The notes under the pieces were generated by a model that was given only the letters and a program-made list of their open reading frames with translations, was not told where the DNA came from and made no database searches. This document shows, piece by piece, positions 45,416-54,616 of a stretch of DNA of 64,000 nt; positions within the stretch are counted from its first letter, which is position 1; the number at the start of each line of letters is the position of its first letter. The DNA comes from Hansschlegelia quercus (lineage in GTDB: Bacteria > Pseudomonadota > Alphaproteobacteria > Rhizobiales > Methylopilaceae): the NCBI RefSeq assembly GCF_004310425.1, contig NZ_SIUB01000007.1:110261-174260 (forward strand), written 5' to 3'. Both the position numbers and the translations under genes were made by a program.

Positions 45416-45603
45416 TTCGCGTTGCCCCCGCTATCGCGACAATGTCCGTCCAACCGCCGCTCCTCGAGGGCGCGACGGGCAGCCTCTGCACGCTTGTCCT
45501 TTTTCGAGACGCCGAAAGCGAGGCGGTTGTCCGCCGCCTGCTTTTCCGACGCCGCCCGCACGCGCTCTTTGCGCGCCCGGCGGAGATTGACGATCTCGTC
45601 CAT
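45412..45603 (-). CDS. DUF4169 family protein
   Basis: A 63-residue very basic, helical protein. The N-terminus DEIVNLRRARKERVRA and the middle AADNRLAFGVSKKDK match the DUF4169 pattern. Function is unknown; the charge suggests nucleic acid or ribosome binding. It lies between fumC and the RHH gene on the same strand and overlaps the latter by four bases. An ATG at 45615 would add four residues. Confidence 0.8.
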   Translation of the reverse strand: MDEIVNLRRARKERVRAASEKQAADNRLAFGVSKKDKRAEAARRALEERRLDGHCRDSGGNAK

Positions 45604-45667
45604 GAGCTCGGTCATACACGCCTGCGCCGTAAAAATCGAGCGGCCGACGATATGTCGCGCCCGTCGC

Positions 45668-47059
45668 TCAGCCCGGAGTGATCATCTGCTCCGGACGAAC
45701 GACGCGGTCAAATTCCTCGGCGGTGACGAAGCCGAGTTTGACCGCCTCCTCGCGCAGAGTCGTGCCGTTCTTGTGAGCGGTTTTCGCGACCTTGGTGGCG
45801 TTGTCGTAGCCGATCGTCGGCGCGAGCGCGGTGACCAGCATCAGCGAACGGCTCATCAGGTCGGCGATGCGCGTTTCATCGGCCTCGATGCCGACCACGC
45901 AATTGTCAGCAAAGCTGACGGCCGCGTCCGCGATCAGCCGGATCGACTGCAGCATCGCGTAGGCCAGCACCGGCTTGTAGACGTTGAGCTCGAAATGGCC
46001 CTGGCTTCCCGCAAAGGTGACGGTCGCCTGGTTCCCGAACACCTGGGCGCAGACCATCGTCAGCGCCTCGCATTGCGTCGGATTGACCTTGCCCGGCATG
46101 ATCGAAGAGCCCGGCTCGTTCTCCGGCAGCTTCAATTCGCCGAGGCCCGAGCGCGGGCCGGAGCCGAGCAGGCGGATGTCGTTCGCGATCTTGAACAGGC
46201 CGGTCGCCACCGCATTCAGCGCGCCGTGCGCATAGACATAGGCGTCGTGGGCCGCGAGCGCCTCGAACTTGTTCGGCGCGGTGACGAAGGGAAGGCCGGT
46301 GATCTCGGCGACCCTCGCGGCGAAGCCCTCGGCGAATCCGACCTTGGCGTTGATCCCTGTGCCGACCGCCGTGCCGCCCTGCGCAAGCGGGAAGAGGTGC
46401 TGCAGCCCTTCTTTGACTCGCACGACGCCGAAGTGAACCTGGGCGACGTAGCCGGAAAACTCCTGGCCGAGCGTCAGCGGCGTCGCGTCCTGAGTATGCG
46501 TGCGGCCGATCTTGATGATGTGCTCGAAGGCCTTGGCCTTGTCGTCGAGCGCTTTCTCGAGATGTTCGAGCGCGGGGATCAGCCGGTTCACGATCTCTTC
46601 GGCGGCGGCGATATGCATCGCGGTCGGAAAGGTGTCGTTCGACGACTGGCTCATGTTGACGTGATCGTTCGGATGGATCGGCTTCTTGGAGCCCATCTCG
46701 CCGCCGAGCGTCTCGATCGCGAGGTTCGATACGACTTCGTTCGCGTTCATGTTCGACTGGGTGCCAGAACCCGTCTGCCAGACGACGAGCGGGAAGTGGT
46801 CGTCGAGCTCGCCGTCGATCACGGCTTGAGCGGCTGCGGCGATCGGGTCGGCCAGCTCGGGCTTGAGCACGCCGAGATCCTTGTTCGCCTGCGCCGCCGA
46901 CTGCTTGATGATGCCGAGCGCGCGGATCAGCGGCTTCGGCATGGTCTCGCCGCCGATCTTGAAGTTCTGCAGCGAACGCTGGGTCTGCGCGCCCCAATAG
47001 CGGTCGGCTGGCACCTCGAGGGCGCCGAAGCTGTCGGTTTCCGTGCGGGTCGCGGTCAT
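45668..47059 (-). CDS. fumC: Class II fumarate hydratase
   Basis: Interconverts fumarate and malate in the TCA cycle; oxygen-stable, iron-free class. The 463-residue protein shows [35 protein letters not shown], the catalytic TH pair in [11 protein letters not shown] and the superfamily signature [11 protein letters not shown]. The ATG at 47059 is clear. DUF4169 and RHH genes follow on the same strand. Confidence 0.97.
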   Translation of the reverse strand: MTATRTETDSFGALEVPADRYWGAQTQRSLQNFKIGGETMPKPLIRALGIIKQSAAQANKDLGVLKPELADPIAAAAQAVIDGELDDHFPLVVWQTGSGTQSNMNANEVVSNLAIETLGGEMGSKKPIHPNDHVNMSQSSNDTFPTAMHIAAAEEIVNRLIPALEHLEKALDDKAKAFEHIIKIGRTHTQDATPLTLGQEFSGYVAQVHFGVVRVKEGLQHLFPLAQGGTAVGTGINAKVGFAEGFAARVAEITGLPFVTAPNKFEALAAHDAYVYAHGALNAVATGLFKIANDIRLLGSGPRSGLGELKLPENEPGSSIMPGKVNPTQCEALTMVCAQVFGNQATVTFAGSQGHFELNVYKPVLAYAMLQSIRLIADAAVSFADNCVVGIEADETRIADLMSRSLMLVTALAPTIGYDNATKVAKTAHKNGTTLREEAVKLGFVTAEEFDRVVRPEQMITPG

Positions 47060-47149
47060 GTCAGGGCTCTCGCGGTCTGAGACAGGCGCGCCATGCGGCC
47101 CGGCTTGCTAGCACGCGTTCTTGCCCCGCGTCACGGGGCGGAGGCAGCC

Positions 47150-47692
47150 CTACTTCTTGCGAAATTTGTCCAGGCTGACGACCTGAGCGCCGCCTTCGGA
47201 GCCGCCGCCATCCACCGGGTCCGGCGTCTCTGCCGGTTCAGAGGCGTCGGACGCTTCGGGGATCGGGAAGGTCTCGATCGTTGCTTCCTCGCCTTCGGTC
47301 GCCTCGACCGCATCCGGGTTGTCGAATTTGAGCCCGAACTGGACGGACGGATCGAAAAAGCCGGTGATCGACGTGAACGGCACGACCAGCTTTTCCGGCA
47401 CGTTCTGAAAGGAAAGGCCGACCTCGAAGCCCTCGTCGGAGACTTCGAGGTCCCAGAACTGGTGCTGGAGCACGATGGTCATCTCGGCCGGATATTTCTG
47501 CCGAAGCCTGGAGGACAGGCCGACATCCTGGTCCGTCGTGCGGAACGAGATGTAAAAGTGGTGATCGCCGGGCGCGCCGTCGCGGGCGACCATGACGAGC
47601 ACGTCGTGCACCACGCCGCGCAACGCCTTCTGGGTCAGAAGATCGTAGCGGATGAAATCCTGCGACGGCGGCGTTGGCGGCGGCGTGTTCAT
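47150..47692 (-). CDS. sspB: ClpXP adaptor SspB-like protein (alpha type)
   Basis: Delivers ssrA-tagged and other substrates to ClpXP. The 180-residue protein has the SspB-alpha core (FIRYDLLTQKALRGVVHDVL, FYISFRTTDQDVGLS, EMTIVLQHQFWDLEV, and LVVPFTSITGFFDPSVQFGL). An acidic, flexible linker leads to a C-terminal ClpX-binding segment (VVSLDKFRKK). The position next to fumC is the usual one in Rhizobiales. Confidence 0.92.
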   Translation of the reverse strand: MNTPPPTPPSQDFIRYDLLTQKALRGVVHDVLVMVARDGAPGDHHFYISFRTTDQDVGLSSRLRQKYPAEMTIVLQHQFWDLEVSDEGFEVGLSFQNVPEKLVVPFTSITGFFDPSVQFGLKFDNPDAVEATEGEEATIETFPIPEASDASEPAETPDPVDGGGSEGGAQVVSLDKFRKK

Positions 47693-47758
47693 GGGCGGTA
47701 CATAGTAGGATTCGCGGCCGGGAAAACACGGTGACGGCTCGTCGCGGCCCGACTTCTT

Positions 47759-47980
47759 CTAGCCGGCGTCATCGGCGACCAGCAGAACGTTCACCGCCTT
47801 GGCGACAACGCGCACTGTGGAGCCTTCCGTCACACCGAGATCCTCTAGCGAATCCAGCGTCATGACCGACGACATCCGGTAGTCCGTGCCCTTCAGCCGG
47901 ACGGTGACCTGGGCCATCACGCCGCCCTTCTTGATCTCCACCACTTCGGCGGGAATGTCGTTCCGCGCATTGTGTTTCAT
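47759..47980 (-). CDS. Molybdopterin-binding TOBE domain protein (Mop)
   Basis: A 73-residue single TOBE/Mop domain: ARNDIPAEVVEIKKGGVMAQ, VRLKGTDYRMSSVMTLDSL and GSTVRVVAKAVNVLLV. Stand-alone Mop proteins store or buffer molybdate in the cytoplasm (known for molbindins). The ATG at 47980 is divergent from selD. No modABC genes are nearby. Confidence 0.88.
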   Translation of the reverse strand: MKHNARNDIPAEVVEIKKGGVMAQVTVRLKGTDYRMSSVMTLDSLEDLGVTEGSTVRVVAKAVNVLLVADDAG

Positions 47981-48071
47981 CCCGGCCTCCCGATTGGCTT
48001 CGGCCCGATAATATGGCGCAGATACGCGCCCGACGATAATGGCGTACGGACGCCCAGGGAGAAACGATGCG

Positions 48072-49121
48072 ATGGACGATCGTCCGACGCGGCTGACGGC
48101 GATGGCTCATGGCGGAGGCTGCGGCTGCAAGCTCGCGCCTTCCGTGCTGCGGGACATCCTGAAGAAGATGCCGCAGCCGATCCCATGCGCCGATCTTCTG
48201 GTCGGAACGGAGACCTCCGACGACGCCGCCGTCTATCGGCTGAACGACAGCCAGGCGATCGTCGCGACAACCGACTTCTTCACGCCGATCGTCGACGATC
48301 CGTTTGATTTCGGCCGGATCGCCGCGACCAACGCGCTCTCCGACGTCTACGCCATGGGCGGTAAGCCGCTCTTCGCCCTGGCGCTGGTGGGCATGCCTGT
48401 CTCCGTAATGCCGGTCGAGACGGTCCAGGACATTCTGGCCGGCGGCGCCGCGGCTTGCGCGGCCGCGGGCGTGCCGGTGGTCGGCGGCCACTCCATCGAC
48501 TCGCCGGAACCGATCTACGGTCTCGTCGCGATCGGCATCGTCCACCCGGACAAGGCGCTGCGAAATGCGAGCGCCAAAGCCGGCGACCGGCTGATCCTGA
48601 CGAAGGGCCTCGGGGTGGGCGTCTTTTCAGCCGCGATGAAGAAGGATGCGCTCGGCGCCGACGCCTACGCCGCGATGATCGCCTCGACGACCAGGCTCAA
48701 CGCCATCGGCGCCGAGCTTTCGGAGCGCCCGGAGGTTCATGCGATGACCGACATCACGGGCTTCGGTCTGCTCGGTCATCTTCTCGAGATATGCCGCGGA
48801 TCGAACCTTGCCGCCCGGCTCGACGCTTCGTCCGTGCCGCTGCTCGACGGCGCGCTGGCGCTCGCGAACGCGGGTTTCTCGACAGGCGCGGCGACCCGGA
48901 ACTGGGCGAGCTACGGCGAGGCCGTCTCGATCCCCGAGGACGCGCCAGCGACGCTGCGCGGTCTGCTATGCGACCCGCAGACGTCAGGCGGCCTGCTGAT
49001 CGCGGTCGAGCCGCAAGCCGCCGACGCGATTCTCCGGCTCTGCCACGACGCGGGCTTCTCGCAAGCGGCGATCATCGGCAAGCTCGACGACGGCGCGCCG
49101 GCCGTCGCCGTCCGCATCTGA
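48072..49121 (+). CDS. selD: Selenide, water dikinase
   Basis: Makes selenophosphate, the selenium donor for selenocysteine and selenouridine. The 349-residue protein has the N-terminal loop HGGGCGCKL with Cys17 and Lys20, the residues that correspond to the catalytic pair in E. coli. These are followed by DDAAVYRL, VATTDFFTPIVDDPFDFGRIAA and the GGLLIAV end. The ATG at 48072 follows GGGAGAAACG; an upstream ATG at 48039 adds 11 residues. No selA, selB or selU (mnmH) is in the window. An amidase gene follows after 20 bases. Confidence 0.94.
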   Translation: MDDRPTRLTAMAHGGGCGCKLAPSVLRDILKKMPQPIPCADLLVGTETSDDAAVYRLNDSQAIVATTDFFTPIVDDPFDFGRIAATNALSDVYAMGGKPLFALALVGMPVSVMPVETVQDILAGGAAACAAAGVPVVGGHSIDSPEPIYGLVAIGIVHPDKALRNASAKAGDRLILTKGLGVGVFSAAMKKDALGADAYAAMIASTTRLNAIGAELSERPEVHAMTDITGFGLLGHLLEICRGSNLAARLDASSVPLLDGALALANAGFSTGAATRNWASYGEAVSIPEDAPATLRGLLCDPQTSGGLLIAVEPQAADAILRLCHDAGFSQAAIIGKLDDGAPAVAVRI

Positions 49122-49141
49122 CTTCATTCGGAGACGCATTC

Positions 49142-50314
49142 ATGATCGACGACGCCGTTCGCGCGTTCGTAGCCCACGGCCTTGTCGAGCGATCGGGCGC
49201 TCCTGATGGTCCGCTCGCGGGCCTGAGCTTCGGCCTGAAGGATCTGTTCGATCTTGAGGGCGTGCGGACCGGCGCCGGCAATCCGGACTGGCTCACGAGC
49301 CACGAAGCGGCAACCGCTACAGCGCCCATCGCGCAGCGTCTGCTGGACGCGGGCGCCCGGCTGGTCGGCAAGACCCACACCGACGAAATCGCCTGGAGCC
49401 TGAACGGCGAGAACGCGCATTACGGCGCCCCCGAAAACGTCGCGGCGCCCGGGCGCATCCCCGGCGGATCGTCCTCCGGCTCCGCCGCCGCGACGGCCGC
49501 CGGGCTCGTCGATTTCGCGATCGGCAGCGACACCGGCGGCTCGATCCGCCTGCCTGCGAGCTATTGCGGGCTCTACGGTCTTCGTCCGACGCACGGTCGC
49601 GTCCCGATCGACGGCGCGGTTGCGCTCGCGCCGAGCTACGACGTCGTCGGCTGGTTCGCGCGCGAGGCGGAGCTGTTCCGCACGATCGGCCGCGTCATGC
49701 TCCCGAACTATCGCGAGCAAAGCGCGCCGCGGAAGCTGCTGATCGCCGAGGATTTGTTCGCGAAGGTCGAGCCGGGCGTCGGCGAAGCGCTGGCGCCGGC
49801 CGTCGCCAGAATTTCCGCGCTGTTCGGAAATGTCGAAAAGGTCGTGATCGCAGGCGAGCGGGCGTCCGCTTGGCGCGACGTGTTCCGGATCATCCAGTCG
49901 AGCGAGGCCTGGGCGACCCATGGCGAATGGGTCGCGCGGGTCCAGCCGCGATTCGGACCGGGCGTGAAGGAGCGCTTCGAGGCGGCTTCGAAGCTCACGC
50001 CGGAGGAGATCGGAGCCGCACAAGGGGCGCGCGCCGAGATCCGTTCGCGGATGGAGGATCTCGTTTCGGAGGACGTCGTCCTCGTGCTGCCGACGACGCC
50101 GGGGATAGCGCCGTTGCGCGGCACGCCCGAGCCGGAGCTCAACCTTTTCCGCGCCAAGGCGCTCGAGATGCTTTCGCCGGCGGGCCACGCGGGCATGCCG
50201 CAGATCTCCCTGCCGCTCGGCGTCTTTGAAAGCTGCCCGGTCGGGATTTCGCTGCTCGCCGCGCGCGGTCGCGACGAGGCGCTGCTCGACCTCGCTGTCG
50301 CCATCGGACGCTGA
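49142..50314 (+). CDS. Amidase (amidase signature family)
   Basis: Hydrolyses an amide to acid and ammonia. The 390-residue protein keeps the Ser-cisSer-Lys triad: Lys in SFGLKDLFD (about residue 37), Ser in GGSSSGSAAA and Ser in SDTGGSIRLPAS. It is short for the family (often 450-500) and resembles AtzE/indoleacetamide-hydrolase-like members. The start at 49142 is the ATG after the selD stop; longer frames overlap selD and are rejected. It is convergent with an MFS gene. Confidence 0.9.
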   Translation: MIDDAVRAFVAHGLVERSGAPDGPLAGLSFGLKDLFDLEGVRTGAGNPDWLTSHEAATATAPIAQRLLDAGARLVGKTHTDEIAWSLNGENAHYGAPENVAAPGRIPGGSSSGSAAATAAGLVDFAIGSDTGGSIRLPASYCGLYGLRPTHGRVPIDGAVALAPSYDVVGWFAREAELFRTIGRVMLPNYREQSAPRKLLIAEDLFAKVEPGVGEALAPAVARISALFGNVEKVVIAGERASAWRDVFRIIQSSEAWATHGEWVARVQPRFGPGVKERFEAASKLTPEEIGAAQGARAEIRSRMEDLVSEDVVLVLPTTPGIAPLRGTPEPELNLFRAKALEMLSPAGHAGMPQISLPLGVFESCPVGISLLAARGRDEALLDLAVAIGR

Positions 50315-50326
50315 CGGACGGGATAG

Positions 50327-51640
50327 CTAGGCGGCCGCCGGAATTGTGGCTGGCGCGTGTTTGTTGATTGCGAGCGCAGCCGCGGCCGCGAACAGGCAGA
50401 GCGCGCCGGCTACGAAGAACGCCGGCAGATAGCTTTCCAGAAGCGTGCGACTGAGACCCGCTCCATAGGCGGCGGTGGCCGCGCCGAGCTGATGCCCGGC
50501 GAAGATCCAGCCGAACACGAGATTGGCGCGATCGCCGAACCTGTCCGCGGCGAGTTTCACCGTCGGCGGGACGGTCGCGACCCAATCCAGCCCATAGAAC
50601 ATTGCGAAGATCGAGAGGCCGTAGAAGCTGAAATCGGTGAACGGCAGATAGAGCAGCGAAAGCCCGCGCAGCCCGTAATACCAGAACAGCAGCCAGCGGC
50701 TGTCGTAGCGGTCGGAGAGCCAGCCGGAACCAACGGTGCCGGCGAAGTCGAACACGCCGATCATCGCGAGCACGCTCGCAGCCGCCACCGGCGCCATGCC
50801 GAAATCACCGCACAGCGAGATGAAGTGCGTCTGCACGAGTCCGTTGGTGCTCGCGCCGCAGACGAAGAAGGTGCCGAACAGCACCCAGAACGTGGCAGTG
50901 TGCGAGGCTTCGGCCAAGGCTAGGAGCGGGGAGGCGAGCATCGCGCCGAAGCTCGCCGGCCGCGCTGGCGGAAGGGTGACGGCGGCGTCGCCATAGACCG
51001 GCAGCCCGACGTCGGCAGGATGATCGCGCATCAGAAACAGCATCGCGAGCGCGCCAGCGAGCAACATGGCGAGCACCAGCACAAGCGCACCGCGCCAGCC
51101 GACGCTGTCGGTCAACGCCGCCAGCAGCGGCAGGAAGACGAGCTGGCCCGTGGCCGTGCTGGCGGTCAGCAAGCCGAGAACGAGCCCCCGTCGCGCCTTG
51201 AACCAGCGCGTCGCGACCGTCGCGCCGAGCACCATCGCGGTGAGTCCGGTGCCGAGGCCCACAACGATCCCCCAAAGCAGGAACAGCTGCCAGAGCGCGG
51301 TCATCCAGAGTGAGCCGAACACGCCCAGCGCGATCATCGTCAGCGCGACCGTCGCGACGCGCCGCACGCCGAAGCGGTTCATGAAGGCGGCGGCGAACGG
51401 TCCCATCAAGCCGAACAGCACGAGGCGCACCGCAAGAGCGGCCGAGATGTCGGCGGTCTCCCAGCCGAACTCGCGTTCGAGCGGCGCAATCAGGACCCCC
51501 GGCGCGCCGACGGCGCCAGCGGTGACGAGCATCGCGAGGAAGGTGACCGGCGCGACCACCCAGCCATAGTGGATCCCACGCCGCGCGAGCGCGTCGGGAA
51601 GACCAGCGGAAGCGAGCGGATGCAGGTCAGCTTGAGCCAT
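50327..51640 (-). CDS. MFS transporter
   Basis: A 437-residue protein with 12 predicted helices. The start HYGWVVAPVTFLAMLVTAG and the loops GWETADISAAL, LSDRYDSRWLLFWYYGLRGL and FGWIFAGHQLGAATAAYGAG match the MFS branch related to monocarboxylate and oxalate/formate exchangers. The substrate is not determined. A second MFS gene of the OxlT branch lies 108 bases upstream on the same strand. Confidence 0.88.
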   Translation of the reverse strand: MAQADLHPLASAGLPDALARRGIHYGWVVAPVTFLAMLVTAGAVGAPGVLIAPLEREFGWETADISAALAVRLVLFGLMGPFAAAFMNRFGVRRVATVALTMIALGVFGSLWMTALWQLFLLWGIVVGLGTGLTAMVLGATVATRWFKARRGLVLGLLTASTATGQLVFLPLLAALTDSVGWRGALVLVLAMLLAGALAMLFLMRDHPADVGLPVYGDAAVTLPPARPASFGAMLASPLLALAEASHTATFWVLFGTFFVCGASTNGLVQTHFISLCGDFGMAPVAAASVLAMIGVFDFAGTVGSGWLSDRYDSRWLLFWYYGLRGLSLLYLPFTDFSFYGLSIFAMFYGLDWVATVPPTVKLAADRFGDRANLVFGWIFAGHQLGAATAAYGAGLSRTLLESYLPAFFVAGALCLFAAAAALAINKHAPATIPAAA

Positions 51641-51748
51641 CAGCGAGCGTCCTGAAACGAAACGCCGCCGCGACGATAGCCGCGACGGCGTTGATTTATC
51701 CGCAGGACGGCGCCGGCGCTATGCGTCCGGAGCCGACATCGGCATGCT

Positions 51749-53035
51749 TCAGCGCATGATCGCGGCCGCGCTCGTCGATGGCTCCGCGGCGATCCCAGCC
51801 TCGAGATAGCGCGTGCGGATCGGCTTCAGCACGAAGATGGCCAGCGCCGCCGCACAGAGGTTCAGTCCGATGATGAGCGAGAAGACCGCCGACCAGCCAT
51901 AGGCCGCCGAGATCATGCTGGCGACGGGCACCAGGAAGGCGGCCGTGCCTTTGGCGGTGTAGAGCAGCCCGGCGTTGGTCGCCGCGAACTTCGAGCCGAA
52001 CGTGTCGCCGCAGGTGGCGGGAAACAGGCTGTAGATCTCGCCGAACACGCCGAAATAGAGCGCGGAGGCGAGCACGAAGACGATCGGATTGTGCCCGAAG
52101 GTCAGGAGCAGGATGACTGCGATGGCGGCGATCGAGAAAGCCAGGAACATCGTGTTTTCGCGGCCGATATTGTCGGAGACGAAGCCGAAGAACGGCCGGC
52201 CGACGCCATCGAGAATGCGGTCCAGCGAGATGGCGAAGGTGAGCGCCGCCATCTGAAGGCCGAACATGCTCACCGGCACGTCGGCGACTTTGAAGTCGTG
52301 GGCGATCGGCGCGATCTGCGCCGCCGCCATCAGGCCGCCGGACGCGACCATCACGAACATCGCATACATCACCCAGAAAACTGGGGCGCGGATCGCCTCC
52401 GCGGGACGGCGGTCGACCTTGCTCTGAGGCAGTTTCAGGCTCTTGCGCAGCATCGGCATCGCAACGCTCGGCTTGCGCAGGAAGAAGGCGAGCAAGAAGA
52501 CCACGCCGCCCTGGATCAGGCCGAAAGTCAGGAATGCCGTTTCATAGCCGCTGGACGCGATCATCTTCGCAATCGGAACGACAGTGAGCGCGGCGCCGGC
52601 GCCAAAGCCGGCCGCGGTCGCGCCGGCTGCGAGGCCGCGGCGATCAGGGAACCATTTCAGCGCGTTGCCGACGCAGGTGCCGTAAACCGAGCCCGCGCCG
52701 ATGCCGGCGATCGCGGCCGCGAGATACAGCATCCACAGCGAGCTTGCGTTGGCGTCGATGACCCACGCCAGCGCGATCATCACGCCGCCGAACGCCACGA
52801 CAATGCGCGGGCCGTAACGGTCGACGAAATAGGCCTCGATCGGAACCAGCCAGGTCTCGGTCGCGACGAACACCGTGAATGCGATCTGAATTGCCGCCCG
52901 GCCCCAATGGTACTTCTGGTCGATCGGGTCGACGAAGAGAGTCCAGCCGTACTGAAGATTAGCGATCATCGCCATGCAGACCACGCCTAAGGCGAGCTGC
53001 CGCCATTTGGCGCCGGAAGCGTCCTGAGTTTCCAT
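51749..53035 (-). CDS. Oxalate/formate-antiporter-like MFS transporter
   Basis: A 428-residue, 12-helix MFS protein of the OxlT branch. The first helix carries NLQYGWTLFVDPI, a hallmark of OxlT-like exchangers. It is followed by WGRAAIQIAFTVFVATETWLVP, DRYGPRIVVAFGG and GAGSVYGTCVGNALKWFPDRRG. Relatives swap oxalate for formate; the real substrate is unproven, and no oxalate-degrading genes are in the window. The ATG at 53035 follows AAAGGGGTATAGGG. Confidence 0.82.
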   Translation of the reverse strand: METQDASGAKWRQLALGVVCMAMIANLQYGWTLFVDPIDQKYHWGRAAIQIAFTVFVATETWLVPIEAYFVDRYGPRIVVAFGGVMIALAWVIDANASSLWMLYLAAAIAGIGAGSVYGTCVGNALKWFPDRRGLAAGATAAGFGAGAALTVVPIAKMIASSGYETAFLTFGLIQGGVVFLLAFFLRKPSVAMPMLRKSLKLPQSKVDRRPAEAIRAPVFWVMYAMFVMVASGGLMAAAQIAPIAHDFKVADVPVSMFGLQMAALTFAISLDRILDGVGRPFFGFVSDNIGRENTMFLAFSIAAIAVILLLTFGHNPIVFVLASALYFGVFGEIYSLFPATCGDTFGSKFAATNAGLLYTAKGTAAFLVPVASMISAAYGWSAVFSLIIGLNLCAAALAIFVLKPIRTRYLEAGIAAEPSTSAAAIMR

Positions 53036-53382
53036 CCCTATACCCCTTTATCGCGATCTCTGTCGGTCGCTGATCCCGGGATTAATGCACCGGCGCTTCT
53101 GGCATGCAAGATACCAGTGGCGCGGAGCGGAGTGGCCAAGCTATGCGAACAGGCGGCTAAGCAGGCGTGCTACTTGACCGGCGTCCATTATCGATCTGCG
53201 AGAAGAGACAGTAGGTTAGCCGCAATTGCTTCCACGGCGCTCTCGTCCTCGTGCTGACGCGCTCTTGGAGGAGCTAGAGCAAAGTTCTCGGTCTGGGAGC
53301 GAGGACGCAGCGAGCCGCCGCGCCGCGCTCGTGAGCCGACCAGGCTCTCGACCGATCGTGACGCTATGCGTTCGCGGGTTCC
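53036..53382. other. Intergenic region between two leftward genes
   Basis: A 347-base gap holding the presumed oxlT-like promoter on the right-hand side of that gene, with an inverted repeat at 53099-53117. I see no gene, tRNA or terminator here; a rightward frame at 53226-53474 has no binding site and unusual composition. Confidence 0.55.
53099..53117. promoter_or_regulatory. Operator-like inverted repeat upstream of the OxlT-like gene
   Basis: CTGGCAT and ATACCAG arms (six of seven bases pair) around GCAAG, about 65 bases upstream of the transporter start. The TGGTAT...ATGCCA form recalls GntR-type operators, but no regulator gene is adjacent. Confidence 0.3.
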
Positions 53383-54399
53383 TCAGCGCCACGCGAGCGC
53401 AGGCGCGACATGCTTCACGATGGCCTCGATCACATGCGCGTTGTACGCGACGCCGAGCTGGTTCGGGACTGTGAGGAGCAGCGTGTCGGCCTCGGCGATC
53501 GCTTCGTCGGCCTTAAGCTCGTCCACGAGCTTGTCGGGCTCGGCCGCATAGGACCGGCCGAAGATCGCGCGCATATTGTCGATGATTCCGACCTGATCGT
53601 CGCCGTCGCTGCGCCCGAAATAGGCCCGGTCCTCATCGTTCATGATCGCGAAGATCGAGCGCGAGACCGAAACGCGCGGGGTCCGCGCATGTCCCGCTTC
53701 TCGCCAAGCATCGCGATAGAGCCGGATCTGCTTGGCCTGCTGCACATGGAAGGGCTCGCCGGTCTCGTCCTTCTTCAAGGTCGAGCTCTGCAGGTTCATG
53801 CCCTGCTTCGCCGCCCAGACAGCGGTCTCGTTCGACGCGGATCCCCACCAGATGCGGTCACGCAAGCCTGCCGAATAGGGCTCGATGCGGAGCAGCCCCG
53901 GCGGGTTCGGAAACATCGGGCGCGGGCTCGGCTCGGCGAAGCCTTCGCCCTTGAGAACGTTCAGGAAGACCTCGGCGTGCCGGCGCCCCATGTCAGCGTC
54001 GCTCTCGCCGTCCGCCGGCGAAAAACCAAAATGGCGCCAGCCGTCGATCACCTGCTCGGGCGAGCCTCGGCTGACGCCGAGCTGCAGCCGGCCCCCCGCG
54101 ATGAGATCCGCGGCGCCGGCGCTCTCCGCCATGTAAAGCGGGTTCTCGTAACGCATGTCGATGACGCCGGCGCCGATCTCGATGCGGCTGGTCTTCGCCC
54201 CGATGGCTGCAAGCAACGGAAACGGGGAAGCGAGCTGGCGCGCGAAATGATGGACCCGGAAGTAGGCGCCGTCGGCGCCCAGCTCTTCCGCGGCAACCGC
54301 CAGCTCGATCGACTGAAGCAGCACGTCGCTCGCGGAGCGCGCGGCCGAATGCGCGGAAGGTGACCAGTGACCGAACGAGAGGAAGCCAATTTTCTTCAT
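53383..54399 (-). CDS. Luciferase-like (LLM class) flavin-dependent monooxygenase
   Basis: A 338-residue TIM-barrel protein. Its features are IGFLSFGHWS at the N-terminus, AVAAEELGADGAYFRVHHFA, AAIGAKTSRIEIGAGVIDMRYENP and GGRLQLGVSRGSPEQ. These fit the group of F420- or FMN-dependent monooxygenases. The substrate is unknown; the neighbourhood of a second monooxygenase and a met-type importer suggests an organosulfur compound. The ATG at 54399 was chosen over a TTG at 54408. It is 218 bases downstream of the importer operon. Confidence 0.85.
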   Translation of the reverse strand: MKKIGFLSFGHWSPSAHSAARSASDVLLQSIELAVAAEELGADGAYFRVHHFARQLASPFPLLAAIGAKTSRIEIGAGVIDMRYENPLYMAESAGAADLIAGGRLQLGVSRGSPEQVIDGWRHFGFSPADGESDADMGRRHAEVFLNVLKGEGFAEPSPRPMFPNPPGLLRIEPYSAGLRDRIWWGSASNETAVWAAKQGMNLQSSTLKKDETGEPFHVQQAKQIRLYRDAWREAGHARTPRVSVSRSIFAIMNDEDRAYFGRSDGDDQVGIIDNMRAIFGRSYAAEPDKLVDELKADEAIAEADTLLLTVPNQLGVAYNAHVIEAIVKHVAPALAWR

Positions 54400-54616
54400 G
54401 TCGCTCAATCTCGCTCGATGCAGGTGATGGCGCGCTTGCCCCGCCGCTCGGTTTGCGAGCTGCGTCTCTGCGGCGCAGATGCATATTCTGAGTAGAATTT
54501 ACGACCTCTCGGCTACGGCATTTCGCTCGCGCCAGGGCGAAGCGGCGCAAACTGTCTACCGCGCGTCTGTCGTCCTGAATGAAACCCTGGTGAAGCAACC
54601 TCGCCCAGACCCGGGG

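Noticed and set aside
45233..47080. Rightward frame of 615 codons opposite fumC
   Set aside because: Antisense to fumC and the RHH/DUF4169 genes, all of which have strong support.
53099..53117. Insertion sequence end
   Set aside because: The short inverted repeat has no transposase gene or partner end, so an operator reading is preferred.
53226..53474. Rightward 82-codon frame
   Set aside because: It starts in intergenic DNA and runs antisense into the monooxygenase gene; no binding site and shadow-like composition.
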